Assembly: GCA_007644065.1 (NCBI GenBank)
Contig: VJWN01000002.1
Location: forward strand, 258,135-322,134
Source of the DNA: Margaritispora aquatica
Taxonomy: Eukaryota; Ascomycota; Leotiomycetes; Helotiales; Discinellaceae
Reading direction: 5' to 3'
DNA length: 64,000 bases
The notes beneath the pieces are model-generated. The model ran no database searches. It was not told the DNA's origin and worked only from the letters and a program-made list of their open reading frames with translations. How positions within the stretch are numbered: the first letter of the stretch is position 1; the number at the start of each line of letters is the position of its first letter. Below are positions 22,815-35,600 of the stretch, piece after piece. Position numbers and translations under genes: made by a program.

Positions 22815-24178
22815 GTTGAGTTCTTCTTGGGCTTAAATTGATGCAAATTTCTGCATGTAAGCAGTATATCGAGACTCTTTAAATGTTAATTTGACATCCA
22901 GAGGCGTTCTCGTCCTTGAAGCATGCTAGCGAGGGTTTCGGGCATTTTTGGTGGTAATTGGCGATGTTCAGCCAAGTACAAGTCGTAATAGTTGGCGATA
23001 ATTCGGTCAACATAGCCAAGCCAAGATGGCAAATCTTGCAATAGCTTTGCAACACAACAAGGAGCTTGCGATAAGAGACTGCAATTAACAAAAGATAGCA
23101 CGGGAAGATTGGATTTTCAGTGTCAATTATGGCTTTCTAGAGTTGCGCTATGAAAGGTCTAGACGTATGCAAACCCCAAGTTTCTGTGTCCCTAATAAGA
23201 TCGACAACACTTACTCAAGCAGGTGCGTTTCTCGAATCTGTAACTTGGCTGTGAACGGCCATCTAGCACTTTTGGATGGTCAAGATTGTACTTCTGAAGA
23301 TGTATTAGCTGTAATCGCAAGTCTAACATAGCACGAAATTCGGCCACGACTCACGAGTCGAAAGTGTAACTCAATTTGATCCAATTTGAAAGTGAAGGCG
23401 GCATTCAGCACAGGCTTGGGATGCCAAGAGAATCCCCATACCCCGTACCACCGAAGCCGATGAAAATCTACTTTTGATATTTGCTCTCCTTTTTCTTTAT
23501 TGCCGTAGCAGACTTACCACAATACAGGTATTCTCAAGTGGCTGGATAGTTGTGGGGGGTTTTTCGTGATTTTTGGCGAACTGACGTAACCTCGCTACCA
23601 CCCAAGAGCTCAACGCCAACATTAGAGATAACCAAGCGTTGGCATACATAAGTCATCATTCGCAATTTCATAGCTGCATAACGAAAGTAACGTCTTCTTC
23701 CAGAGATAAGAGATTGTACTGGCTGATTGGAGTATTTCGTCGTTTAGTCGTGAAATGCCTGAAGATTTGTTCGTGATCAATTCGCACGTCAATTTGGCGC
23801 TTATTGTGCAACACAACATGACGACAAAACAATTTTGTATCGATTCGCTTTGCAATTTATGCGCTATGAGCCGTGGAGGCGTCTAATGGCATTATATCAC
23901 AACCAGAACATGATGATGTGTCTATGCTAGATGGGGACTTCACAACGGTCAGCTCTGCCGGTATTAAGGATTTATCTCCGCGATTTGAATCAAGATCAAT
24001 GGTGTTCAATTTGGAGATTGTGTCATCGCGGTGGTTTGATGAGACTCAGGAGTAATAATATGTATCTTGGTAGTATATAGCGGGGTAAACTTCCCTTCGT
24101 TCAGTGATCAGAAAATCGAGTTTCCTTGTCACAGCGTCTCGCCTCAAGAAACATTTATTCACTTCCATAAATATCAAA
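22815..24178. promoter_or_regulatory. Divergent intergenic region between transporter and TauD genes
   Basis: 1.36 kb separate the two start codons. No additional gene is convincing; short open frames at 22879-23101, 23143-23331 and 23622-23855 lack features. It probably contains the promoters of both genes. I could not identify a specific activator motif. Confidence 0.5.
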
Positions 24179-25510
24179 ATGGCACCATCAATTGCTGAGA
24201 ACGTTGCTGAAATATCAGACCACATCCAAGAGAAGCTCGCAAAAATTTCATTGACCAAGACCACAGCTTCCGAAGGAGAGACAAACAACACTCCGGCAGT
24301 GCAAACTTCACTCGCCGTTCAGCAACCATCTGACACTAAGGAAACTCCAACAGTCCAATCCAGAAAGCCGCTCAAGCTTTCTGGTGCTCTCGACAAATTT
24401 GAAAGCTTCGACGTCACTCCCACCATCGGTCGTGAGATTTCAAATGTCAATCTAGCCGAGTGGATTAAAGCGCCGAACTCGGATGAGCTACTTCGCGATC
24501 TCGCTATCACAAGTAAGCATGAGAACCCTGTTGCAAGCCTGAGGCCAGATTCTAACATTTACAGTCTCTCAGCGTGGTGTAGTCTTCTTTCGCAAGCAAG
24601 ACGATATTACCAACGACCTCCAAAAAGAGCTTGTTCAGCGTCTCGGCGAACTCTCTGGGAAGCCTGCCACTTCCAAGTTGCACATTCATCCTGTCTCCAA
24701 CTCGGGACGCGAGCTTGGCGGCAAAGATGACGAAATCAGTGTTATCTCATCTGAACAAGCTCGGAAGATCTATAAGGACAGACTGATATTTCAGTCGGAC
24801 AAGAAACAAAGTGGAAAGGAGGGCTGGCATTCAGATATCACTTTCGAGCCAGTCCCAAGCGACTATGCTTTGCTTAGATTGACTCAGTTGCCAAAGACAG
24901 GTGGTGGTAAGTTAATTCCTCGCACTATAAGTGAATGACAGCAATTAATTACTGGGCAGATACAGTTTGGGCTTCCGGATACGAAGTCTACGATCGTATT
25001 TCAAGTCCTGTGCAGAAATTCCTCGAAACTCTCACAGCAACATATGCTCAACCTCTCTTTAATGAAGCAGCCACTAAAAATGGATTCAAGATTTACGCTG
25101 AAGAGCGCGGTGCTCCCGAAAACGTTGGCGAAGTCCTCGAGGCAATCCACCCCGTTGTTCGGACAAATCCAGTCACCGGCTGGAAGTCAATCTTTGCTCT
25201 TGGTCACCACGTGCAGCGGATCAACGATCTTGCAAAGGCCGAGAGTGAAGCTTTACTTTCCTGGTTCTTGAGACTCGTCGTTGACAATCATGACTTGCAA
25301 GTCAGGCATCGATGGCAGAATGCCAATGATCTAGCCATTTGGGACAATAGAAGCGTCTACCATGCTGCAACTCCTGATTATCTTGATTATCCGGATCTTG
25401 GAGAGAGGACGGGTCAGAGGGCAGTCAGTTTGGGAGAGAGACCTTACCTTGATCCGGAGAGTCTTGGAAGGAGGCAGGCCTTGGCGATGGAGCGGGAGAC
25501 AATCATTTAA
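24179..25510 (+). CDS. TauD/TfdA-family 2-oxoglutarate dioxygenase
   Basis: Exons 24179-24512, 24565-24906 and 24960-25510 (408 residues; introns 52 and 53 nt). After an ~85-residue flexible N-terminus the core starts at KFESFDVTPTIGREI. The iron triad is His200 and Asp202 (GWHSDITFEPV) with His360 (SVYHAATPDY), and Arg379 (TGQRAVSLGERP) is placed to bind 2-oxoglutarate. Members hydroxylate taurine, other sulfonates, 2,4-D-like ethers or alkyl sulfates, releasing sulfite or a simple product. The fungal form with a long N-terminus resembles Jlp1-type sulfonate dioxygenases. The start at 24179 is preferred over an in-frame ATG at 24104 because of its context (AAAATGG). The divergent transporter supports a scavenging role. 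Confidence 0.87.
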
Positions 25511-26451
25511 CAAACAAGTTGTATTTTTCCTAAGGCTTGTATCTGTCTGCTTTTGCTTGGCCAACTAGAACAAGTCGCCGTTAGTTTTCAACTTATTTTA
25601 ATAGATGATCCTTCCCGTTATCTCAGGATCCAAATCTGTGATAATGTGATAGGATAGGAAAGCTACCTTGACTGCAAATAAGCGATATCTCGTGATATTT
25701 TATCAATAAGTTAGGAGACGTGGCATATAGTCCTAGTCTCCCTCCATCAAGTTCTGATTCTTAAAAATGGTTTTATTTAATGTTTTGATATATCTCCTGT
25801 GAGACTACTTTAACAGAGTATTACTAAATATAAGGTGTTGGACAATACTTTGGCTTATTTGAAAATCTAATTCATGAGATAAATTACTCTAATTATATTT
25901 TTGTTGTTCAGCTTTCCATCCAGTGTGTAAGGTCAAGGGTTTATCTATTATTATAATGAAAATTGTAGTTTTAAGGACGTAAAGTCCCTTATTCCTGTAG
26001 ACTGTGTTCAGGTGCGCTGCCTCTCCGAGTCTAGCGCTCCCGCTTGGGAAAGTCTCGAATTACTAGGTAAGGCTAGCCTAGTTCCCTAAAAAGATATATA
26101 TAGATAATACTAAAAATAGCGGGGCATCGGAGAATAGATGAAAATATGAGCTTAGATAAGTCTCACACATTAGGCAAAGGATATATCTGAGGCAAAGGGC
26201 GAACCTTGAAAACTGATCCTCCGAGCACTATGAGAAATATGAGATTACAGTATCACGCAGCAACCTTGTTCTTCATCACGCCTCCTGGCTCTCCGTCTTT
26301 CAACCTCGTCAAACTGCAGAGCGACGTGTCGCAGACCCCTTCGATTCGTTCCCATTCCACCGAACGACGACGTCGCCGCTAGAATCAAAACCTTCCAGTC
26401 CTCAACTCTCATATCATCCGTATCCGAATTAACGTTGATAACCTCTCGTAA
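25511..26451. other. A+T-rich intergenic stretch, possible mutated repeat
   Basis: Between the ends of the TauD gene and the ubiquitin-like gene. 25600-26120 is strongly A+T-rich with many TA steps and no open frames, as in DNA altered by repeat-induced point mutation. A short inverted repeat, GGAGAC…GTCTCC, lies at about 25713-25742. No complete element could be delimited. Confidence 0.4.
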
Positions 26452-29274
26452 TTACATAGCAGTTGAGCCAAAACTTTTCCCCGGTGTAAGAAAAGAAAGT
26501 GTAATCAGTCTTCCCCCAACATCCACTCGGTCCAATTTGAAATACTCTCTCTGCGAATCAAGCCGGATAGCACCACCGACTCGTAGTATCCCGTGATCAA
26601 TTCTAGTTCGAGTTTCATAGATAGTATGAGATAGTCGCCTTTGATGGCATCTCTCCCCTTCCATCCTTTTCGAAATGCACGTCAGGCAAGCGTTGCTCAC
26701 TACAGCGAAGGTAGACTTATGCCGTGAGTCACGAAAACAGCAAGCCCATTCGTTGCCGTGGATGGGGATTTCCATCTGCCTATCTCCAGCGGCGTATTTT
26801 TTAAAATAGGCTGCCACGAAGTGATCATTGCCTTGTGTTCCAGTTCCAATGAGAAGCTCAAGGAGTTGCCGCAGAAGGCCACCTACTTCACTTCGGAAAC
26901 GGAGATTTATCGTCCAAAAATCAAAAATACGTTTAGAATCTTCACTTTGGAGCGCTTGTACAAATTCTGTGCCCCATGTCGTCACCTCCCAGTTGTATGA
27001 TAACTCGTTCAAACGCTCCCGTACGGGGGTGAGTAGTAGCAACTCCCTGGTGCGAATTCTCCTCGTATCGCCCGTACAGTGGCTAATCTCGACCCCGATG
27101 AAGCTGTTAAGCCACCCTATGTGTCCATGTTCCGGGTCTGCGTTCCATTTCGTCCACAAGGCTTGCTTCTGGGTCGTTTTGGGGACCTTCTTCTGAGCAA
27201 TTTGGCCGTTGACACCTAAGTTTACAGGACCTGCCGTTAAACCTAAACTTACACCCGCTTCTCGACCTTCCACCATCCATTCCCGTTTGGAAGTGTTGAG
27301 GGCTTTCCTGTGACTTGATCCCTCGAAGTCATGTTCGTATTGGTCCATTGTGTATTCACAATGGGAGTTTTGTTCAAGGCCAGCTCCGATTATGAGAAAA
27401 TCGTCAATATTTATCAAATATTTCTGCGCAGCATCTGGTATCTCTACTTGGTTCTGCTCTCGAGTCCAGTGACAGCTGACTACATCGCTACCGTAGTAAG
27501 AGTGGGCGGTTCGGCGTATGCATCCTGCAGACAGGTTGTGTTGTTGGACTCGCCCTTCTTTATCCATAATACTCCATACTGGACCCCAAACATCTGCAAA
27601 GACTTTCATTTGACATAGAATTCTCATTCCTTTATTGAGTCTCCCGTATCTATAGTTGTCTTGTTGGACCCTAGGTGGCTGGAATACCCACACGCCACGG
27701 GTAGTCAAGTAGGATTCTAAACAGGCCAGCGGACGTCGGCTGCAGATAATGACTTCATTGTCAAAAATTGGAATGCATATTTCCGAAGAGTGCGAATTTG
27801 AGTAATAAGACAAATCGGATGCGTGGCAGCCGACGTAGCTCACAAGAGCCAAGTCCAAGAATAGGATGGTGGACCTACAGTAGTTGAGCATTTGAGCCAT
27901 GGAAGGAACTTCGAGCTGGTGCTTGATGATTTGCGAGTTTCTCAAGATCTCAACACACCGGATATACAAATTTGTCTTTAATATCTCTTTGGCTTCCATT
28001 TGGCGAAATGCGTTGTGGTCTATTTCCAAGATAGTATGAAACATTGAACGAAGAAGATCGCTGATCTTCCACAGTGGGACTGTGATGAGTTTTGCAACAT
28101 TTTCGCCTTCGTCAACTAGGACACTCAAGAAGTCGGTTGAAAACCGAGAGTCGATCAGTCTTTCGACTTTGTCAACTAGGCTTCGAAGGAGAATAAAGCT
28201 TTTTCTAAGTCCCAGAACTAATGACCTGGTGTCGTCCTGGTAGACTTTCCATGTCACATCTCGGGGCTTTGAAGTCGTAGCGAGGGTTTCAAAAATCTGT
28301 TGCCATATTCCATCTGCTATATCATTCGGCAACCTAGCACCTTCCATGAGAGCGTCAATACAATCATTGTCTCCCAAATTGTAGGTTCCTCCGCACCGGA
28401 AAAATTCAGATTCTTGGATGACACTCTGTTCGAGATGTTCTAGAAGAGAGTAGTGGGCTTCAGGGTCGACAATTTCAGTGTCAGGATCAAAATTTCCGCT
28501 TTCCGCTTGCGACAAGCAGTGGTCAATCCTTTTTTCCACCTCCTCGAAAGCCAGAAGTGGATACTCGAGATCTCTAGAGGGTAAATCTGGCCTCCTAAGG
28601 TCTCTGCCAAAGTTTAAAGTAGGTATAGCTGGTGGCATTTCACTCTTCACGCGATCTCTTATCGCTGGAGAAGTGTGTGGGATATACTCTTGGTACTTGG
28701 CAAAGGATACATGAGGTAGCGAAACTGAAGGTAACGGTGGCACTGGAACCACAGTTAAGGAGATAGCAGTACCATCTTCTCCAATATTGTAGGAACTAAG
28801 AAGATAGTCATCGCTTAGGTCCATACTACCGTAATGAAGGTTTAGATGTTCGGGTTCGGTTCCAAGATGTGACGATATCATGCCTTTCAGTGCCCGCACA
28901 CTGTCGTTTGCCTTCACACGGACTCTAAATCTCTTGCCGGTCTCTATTCTCATTAAGCCAGTAAGAAGGAGCAATTGACAGGATGTTTAAATATGGATAG
29001 TCATACCTGGAAAGATGAGGATGTTGAAGCTCGCATCACTTTCAGCTTCATTCTCTTCCTCTCGACTCCCTTGGGTCACCCAATCACTCTCTCTTTCTGA
29101 ACGAGAGGCCTCTCTATCTTCGGGTTCTTCAAGCTCATACTCCATTTCCGCCCTGCCACTCTTTTTTCGAACAGACCCGGCTCCAGCCCCAGCTCTCTGC
29201 CCACTTTGAGCATACCTCCGCTCAGCTGAGCTCGCGTTCTCATCACCACCGAAGCTCGCCCGAAATTCAGACAT
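26452..29274 (-). CDS. Large protein with an N-terminal ubiquitin-like domain, otherwise uncharacterised
   Basis: Exons on the minus strand: 29007-29274 and 26452-28943 (63-nt intron), giving 919 residues. The first ~80 residues are charged and disordered (Ser/Glu/Arg). The splice completes a ubiquitin-like fold, about residues 83-155: SFNILIFPETGKRFRVRVKA, SVRALKGMISSHLGTEPEHLNLHYGSMDL and DYLLSSYNIGEDGTAISLTVV match the beta-grasp order, including the x-LHYGSMDLSDDYLLSSYNI segment analogous to the KQLEDGRTLSDYNI of ubiquitin. There is no C-terminal GG, so it is a built-in domain, not a modifier. The remaining 760 residues have a helical middle and a C-terminal part with several Cys and Trp, none recognisable to me. 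The role may involve proteasome or adaptor recruitment; that is speculation. Confidence 0.72.
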
Positions 29275-30300
29275 GGTATATCTTCTTCTGACTTCTGATC
29301 TCGATTTAGAATGTTTGAGGATTGTGTATTTCTCATCCCAGCATTTGAATAAAAGCTTTTGTTCTTTTCCCAGACAAAGCAGAATACATAATATAGTGGC
29401 ATCATGGTCAACAGGGCTGCGAGGCAATAGTGCGTCGGCTTCTTCCTTTCCCTTTCCTACAGCTCGCTAGCTAGCTTCAAGGTATGATTGAATATTGATT
29501 GGCAGTTCCACAAAACTATGGAGCTGGGTTATGAATTGCAGATGTAAAGTAGGTAGGCAATTGACTAGGATTGGTCATCAAGGCTCGGCTAGTTATCCTC
29601 TTAGTCAATGTCATTCGATTCTCCCTCTGCGGAAACTGTTACACCGCAGCGACTTATAAACTATCTAGACTGCAGTCTCTCTCAGTCAAACAAAGCAAAC
29701 ATAAAGTCGACTGATGATCACTTACAATTATTTCCAGCATCAATGAGTCATGCATTTGAAACCACTGATGTCAAAATCAACTTTGAGGACTCCCCAAACG
29801 CCCAGCTCTCTCAGACACCTTCAGGATTTCCTCGCTTCGAACACTCCGTTGCGACTTACGCAATATAGCTGTCGCTGGCGCAGACTGCTTTCGTTCTGTA
29901 ATAGAGAAGCAGACGAGATCGGAGAAAAGTTATTGTGCGAAAGGTTGGTTTATATTGATTATCAAGCATGAGGTTTTATGCCTCTAAATGCTACTAAAAT
30001 GCGCTAAGGCTGGATCACGTGCCAAGCCCTCCTATCTGTAATTTAGAATATCAGAATACCAGAACAGATTGGATTGTTACAGTCTGTAATCACTTTGTTT
30101 TATCCTGCTATTCTACCTCTGGCAATTGCCCTGCTCTAAGGCATTTAGCAGCTGCTCTTCCCCTAGTAAAACGTTCAAACACTAACACTCAATTCAACTT
30201 CCTACCAAACAGTTCACCAACAAGACTCCGAGTACACTTCCATGTCCATCTTCCACCTCAAACTCCTACCCCAACCTCTCTCAACATGGATGTTGTTACA
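29275..30300. other. Intergenic, promoter of the ubiquitin-like gene and 3' region of the peroxidase
   Basis: About 1 kb. Short plus-strand open frames (29608-29868, 30019-30336) have no recognisable features and the second overlaps the peroxidase end. No RNA gene or repeat seen. Confidence 0.45.
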
Positions 30301-32674
30301 CTAAGGGCAGGTAGTCATGTCGCTATTGGTGCATGAAACCACCACTTGTCCTTCCAAACCACCAGCAACCGTAACCTTTGCGCTTCTCTGAGTGGTTCCG
30401 AGTTTCACATCGATGTAGCTTGCATGGCCTCCATTGGCTTCTGCGTCAGCCGAGGGGCGAGAAACAGTGCCGTTGAAGATAGTGTAGGCACCGAGGACTT
30501 TCCATTTGGTCAGTGTGAATGTTGCCTTCTTGTAGACTGGCGAAGTTGTTCCTGGAAATGCTGCAGAGTAGTACAAGGTACCTGCCAATGTTGCTCCAGA
30601 TGAGTACAAGCTAGTCGATAACTATTCTCATTAGTTTCATATGTGACATGTTCCATAGCTGCAAACTTACAGCTGCACGGACAAGATATGTGGGTCCAGA
30701 GTTTGGATTAGCAAAAGTCAGAGAAGGAATAACAAAGATCTTGGTGTTGATAGTCTCGCTGTAGACACCTCCGATACTCATAGTGGTTGTCGAAGGTGTG
30801 ATATTGTCCGCAAATGGGTAAAAAGTAGTGTTTCCCTAGTCTCCTCGTCAGTAATTGAAAGAGCGAAGTTTGGCTACCAATATGGCTATGTGTGGATTTA
30901 GGATGAGAACTTACGAAGAATGGAAATCTCTGAGCATTGTTGGAGAAGTTGATGGTGTTTCCTTGTTGGACTATGGACTACATTAGTGCTGAGATGCCAA
31001 TATGAATTGGTTGAAAGTCCCTTACCTCCTGGCTGACTAGTCTTGGAAACGGTTGAGCCACCGGACAATGTATAAGTGTATGATGCAGCCGCAGGGGAGC
31101 CAGTCTTCGAGTAAGTTCCAATTGATCCAGAATATGTCAAGCCACCGGTGGAATTCATATCCACATATGATTTCATTGTAATCCACTTCCTGGGGCCAAT
31201 AGGTGCAGAAAGGGTAACAGTCGACGGTACAGTATTGATCATTTTCGCAAAAACCTTCATGCAGGTCTGTTCAAACGCTGCCTGAGAGCCAGCCATGGCG
31301 GTAATGGTAACATTTCCATCGGACTTGAAAATCTCGGCATCCGATCGAACTGTTGAGTTTGCTGACTTCACCAAGGGACCTCCCGCTTTCCCGGTTCCAG
31401 CAAGATATCCTTGTACTCCATTATTATCAAAGACACTTTTCAACAATTAGCTCTGTCTCAGTCAATAAATTCTCACTCGAAGAAAGCCAAACTAAACTAG
31501 TTGATACTCGTCTTCCTAGTCAACCATTTGGAAATCTGTGTTACAGCATCGTAGGCTTAGGCCTTAGGAACTGTCACAAGAAAATAGTTTTGGGACTTAC
31601 TATGGGGTATCGTCAAAAGAGTCAAGCTCGCTTGAACTGTTTTTCATTTATTAGCTTCCAGTTCATTTCTTCCTTTAGACTTTCCACTTACCCAATAGTT
31701 GGCCGTGATCCGACAACTTCAGGGAAGTTGACACCATGAACACCTCCGATAGAGTGACCACAAGCACTGTCACAAAGTTAGTTATAGTGTTCGTATCATT
31801 GACTAGTTACGCACATAGCTTGGATCATCTCGGTCTGGTTGAAGCCGGCTCTAGCAAAAGCGGCCTTTTGAGAAGCAAATCCATCTGCAGGCCCAGGAAC
31901 ACCGAATGGGCCGGCTGACAATGCGTCGATACGCCCAACACGAAGTTCCATCATGGGAGAGTTTGGGTCGCAAGACAAGATTGCCTCAGCCAAGCCCTAA
32001 AGCTTTGTCAGAATGAACTAAATTTCCAGATTATCAGGCTTACCATGGCTATGAAATCAGCAGTAGATATGAAGATAGATGTGAATAGATTGAACTGGGC
32101 AAATTAGAATCTTGGCTCCAAGTATCTTCAGATCTTGGATTCAAACTCACCCCAATGATAGTTCTATCAATGAAACTTTCCTCAAACCAAACGACTCCAA
32201 GGTTTTCTGCCCGACCTGACTCAAAGCCGATTGATGCATCCAAACCACTGAGAAAGTCAGCGCAAATTCATTGAGATAGAAATATTTTCTTACCCGGTGC
32301 CAGCACTGACATTGGCGGTGATGAAATCGTGGAAGACAGTTCTCACCCATTGGGCTGCGGTCTACTCAACAGTTAGCACTTTCAAACAAGCAATGCGAAC
32401 CATTTCCAATATTTAGATATTGTCTCGGATTTATGCTGTGTGGGAAGATTTTAGAGAATCAGGATGTACTCACTTGGTCTCCTGCAACAAACGAAGGTGG
32501 GCCATTCAAGATGAAGTCGCAAGGACCAACTTGGAAATCCAATGCACCAGGAACGAGCATCATTCTTTCTGCTGCAAGTACTTTCTCGGCCAGGGAGATT
32601 CCATTCGAGTCCAAGGCTTGAGCATTCAAGCCTCCGGCCTGGAATGCCAAAGCAAGAAGCGGAAGAAATAACAT
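30301..32674 (-). CDS. Secreted heme peroxidase of the plant/fungal (class II-like) superfamily
   Basis: Eleven exons on the minus strand: 32474-32674, 32294-32361, 32151-32247, 32044-32094, 31815-31996, 31692-31766, 31601-31636, 31026-31435, 30915-30970, 30671-30835 and 30301-30621 (553 residues; phases agree throughout). The N-terminus is a signal peptide (MLFLPLLALAFQAGGLNA). The distal heme site is Arg74 and His78 in QWVRTVFHDF, followed by GTGGLDASIGFE. The proximal ligand is His204 in ACGHSIGGVHGVNFPEVVG. The distance between the two histidines fits class II peroxidases. After TPYVFDNNG the C-terminal ~300 residues form Thr/Ser/Gly-rich beta structure with paired cysteines and no peroxidase counterpart, so the protein is longer than lignin peroxidases (~340-370 residues). 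Likely role: extracellular oxidation of phenolics or wall components. Substrate unknown. Confidence 0.82.
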
Positions 32675-35600
32675 GATAGCAATGGAGTATTGAGTAGTGT
32701 TGAGGCTAGATATCCAATATCAGTGAGGACTGGAGATAGGAAATGTCATGACTTGATACACACCTACTTATACTTGTAGAAAATACTTCTCTAGTCCTGA
32801 GAAGAAGAATCTTGATAGCCTTGGATGAGGCATAACTCAGACATCGTCGTGTACCAGATACGGAAACGCCACGCCTCTCAAGCACATGGACCACTATGTT
32901 ACACCCGAGCACATGTGAGCAAGGTGATATTGCTGGCAGGAGGAATAGTCTAGAGCTATACGCCTCTTCATAATTCCGAAGTGTACTTGGAGCGGTATGG
33001 GGTAATACCATGTCTTTGATTGGATATACGCCCCTGCATGTGCCCGTGGAGACTAGACTTTCGAGAAAGTCGAATAACAGTGGAAAGTGACGGTTTGCAC
33101 TTGCTCAAATTAGACCATCAATCCAGAATTTAGCAGGGTAGTGATATCCAACATCCCGCTTTCAAGTATCGCTGAGAATGCATACAATCCATTGCAGCGC
33201 ATAAATCTCTAGAGTTATGGTCCTAGTGAGCCCCATACATATTTGACCGAGTCATCCAGAGATAAAGTCTGCCCGAATGAGTTACCATGCTTCTCTCGCT
33301 CGAAGTTATTGTGTTTATCAGGAACAGCGGTCCGAGAAACATTTCGCTATCCACAATTATATGAAAATAGCTTCCCATGCTTTAGTGATCAAGACTTGCA
33401 GGCACTTGAAGTAGGGACAGGACAAGTTCGTGGTCATCAGAGAGAATCCCATTAGCTGCTCGGTTACCCAGATGCTTGAATCTTCAATCCTGACCGCTTG
33501 GCACAGGTGGTTCCTGTTGGCTGATAAGAGTCTGAGCTTTGCCCGATTAACAGAATAGTTAAGGCGAGTGGCTGCATGAACCGGTGGATTTAGTATTCAC
33601 CGAAAGTCATGGATGCTCCCATCCGGCCGACGAGGAACTGTGCATCATTAACTGCAGGGATGAAAACCGAACCAATGGTTCCCGCCTAAAAGGGCTAAAA
33701 GGGAAGGAAAGTTAAAATCAACTGCAGAAACCAAGGAAACAAAATGGTTGCATCAGCCCTACAAGCATTCCCCCAAAGACCAATATTCTCATTCTTCTTG
33801 GTGGCGTCGGCCAGCCTTCAGTCTTTGTGATCTTGCAGTGTACTGTTCTGATGTTGTTCATTCAAGTGCTTGTTTTGGGCTTACGAGCTTGTAATCCTCA
33901 TGGGTGTGCGTGGCGGCACAGTGTGCTCACTAAGCCTGCCAGGCATGCTAGTCGGTAATCACTTCAAATTATCTACACCAAAAAAATCCTTCATATTATC
34001 GACCATATGTTGCACATGAAATGAGAGTCTGAAGTGTAACTTTGGGCGCTAATACTGTCACTATATAGCACTTATCTCGATAGTATAGCAGTGAATATAT
34101 GTTATAGATAATTGAATGGGCAGTTTCGCTTAGTTATCAGAAGCCACGGCTGGGAATGTCATACCTATTACCAGACGCGGGATGAGATTCACGCCGAAGG
34201 ATTCTGAAATAAATCGCATTGGGATGATTCAAGATTGAGTAGATGCCAGGCGGGTTGTGGTGCGACGTCCTGACAATGTGCATCTGCAGTTTGTCAATTC
34301 GCTTGACAGTCAGCCACTCTGTAGAACTGACCAATCGCACATCTCAAGTTCGATGCTTCCAAGCTATCAAATTCAGGGGTGGATCTGTACGAGCAAGGCA
34401 TGGGTACTAAAGCTTTACCAAAGAGAGACACGGCTGCAGCTTGCCCTGTAAATGTCCGGTCATACTTTTGACCGCAGTTCCAATGGTATAGCTGCATACC
34501 AGGTACTCACTACCTTTTCAATGTTAAAGCAATGTTAAAGAACCTAAGGCGATCTTAAAAAGGCATTATCTTCGTTCGTGTCCTGTGCTTGATAAGCTTT
34601 TTAAGTAACTGCTATGAAATTCTACGTTCACGTTATAACATAAAGGTCCGATCACAATCCGATGTTGCCGTGTATCGTGCTGCTGATGTCCAGTACACAA
34701 TACGAGCTCGAGTAGAATCACGACAAGGTATGCAGTGGCTTTTACACGTCGTCCGACCCCACCATGTTCGATTGATACCGGAAGGTGCCCCGGGCAGGAA
34801 CCTTGCCCGTCAGCCGCCTCGTGGCTTGATTCCTCAGCTGTGATAAAGTGGGGTCATCAAACGTTCATCCATAAACAGCACTTCCAGTTTCCAATCCTGG
34901 CGCGATAGATTAAGGACACCGAGATGTTGCGACAGCTCTCGTACCAACAACACATGGCGTATATGACAGGTCTACTTGAATCGATGGGTACGGCTCCTGG
35001 AAGCCACTCCTGCAGGTCGTCAACCCGTTGAAGTATCTTTAGCGTCAAAACGTGGCTCCGAAGTACGAGAAGAACATCCCATGGAAGTTCGAAAGCCACG
35101 GCGAGCCTCGCCGCACGAAGACATATGTTACTCGTGTAATTGCATTAGTATCAGATTCTAGAAGTCGACCCAATTGTGAACAATTGAACTTTTTTCCAGA
35201 TATGAGCAGCTCTCTACGATCAGTTGTCCCTAGACCAACCAACCTTCACTTCGTTGAATCTGGAGTATGTTTACTGAGCTATGATCGTCCCAAAGTAAGT
35301 GGATCCATCGACACGGAAAATAAGTGCCTAAATATTGAATGCCTTTGCATCCCAGCATTCTGCAGAGACAAGGTTCGGACCCCTCGCTTACTTTGGGTCG
35401 GAAATCGTGGTACTACAATTGGCTTCATGCAATGACGAGGCAGACGAGGTGCCTGCATTGCATTATGTCTGTAAGGTCCTCACGCTCGTGTCCCATTTCA
35501 GATGGGAAATGCCCGCCAGTTGATTTGTTCAACTTTAATCCGTGAAGATCCGAAAGTCTTGAATCACGGAGAGCGGGTCGGATAGTGACAGTTCATTCTT

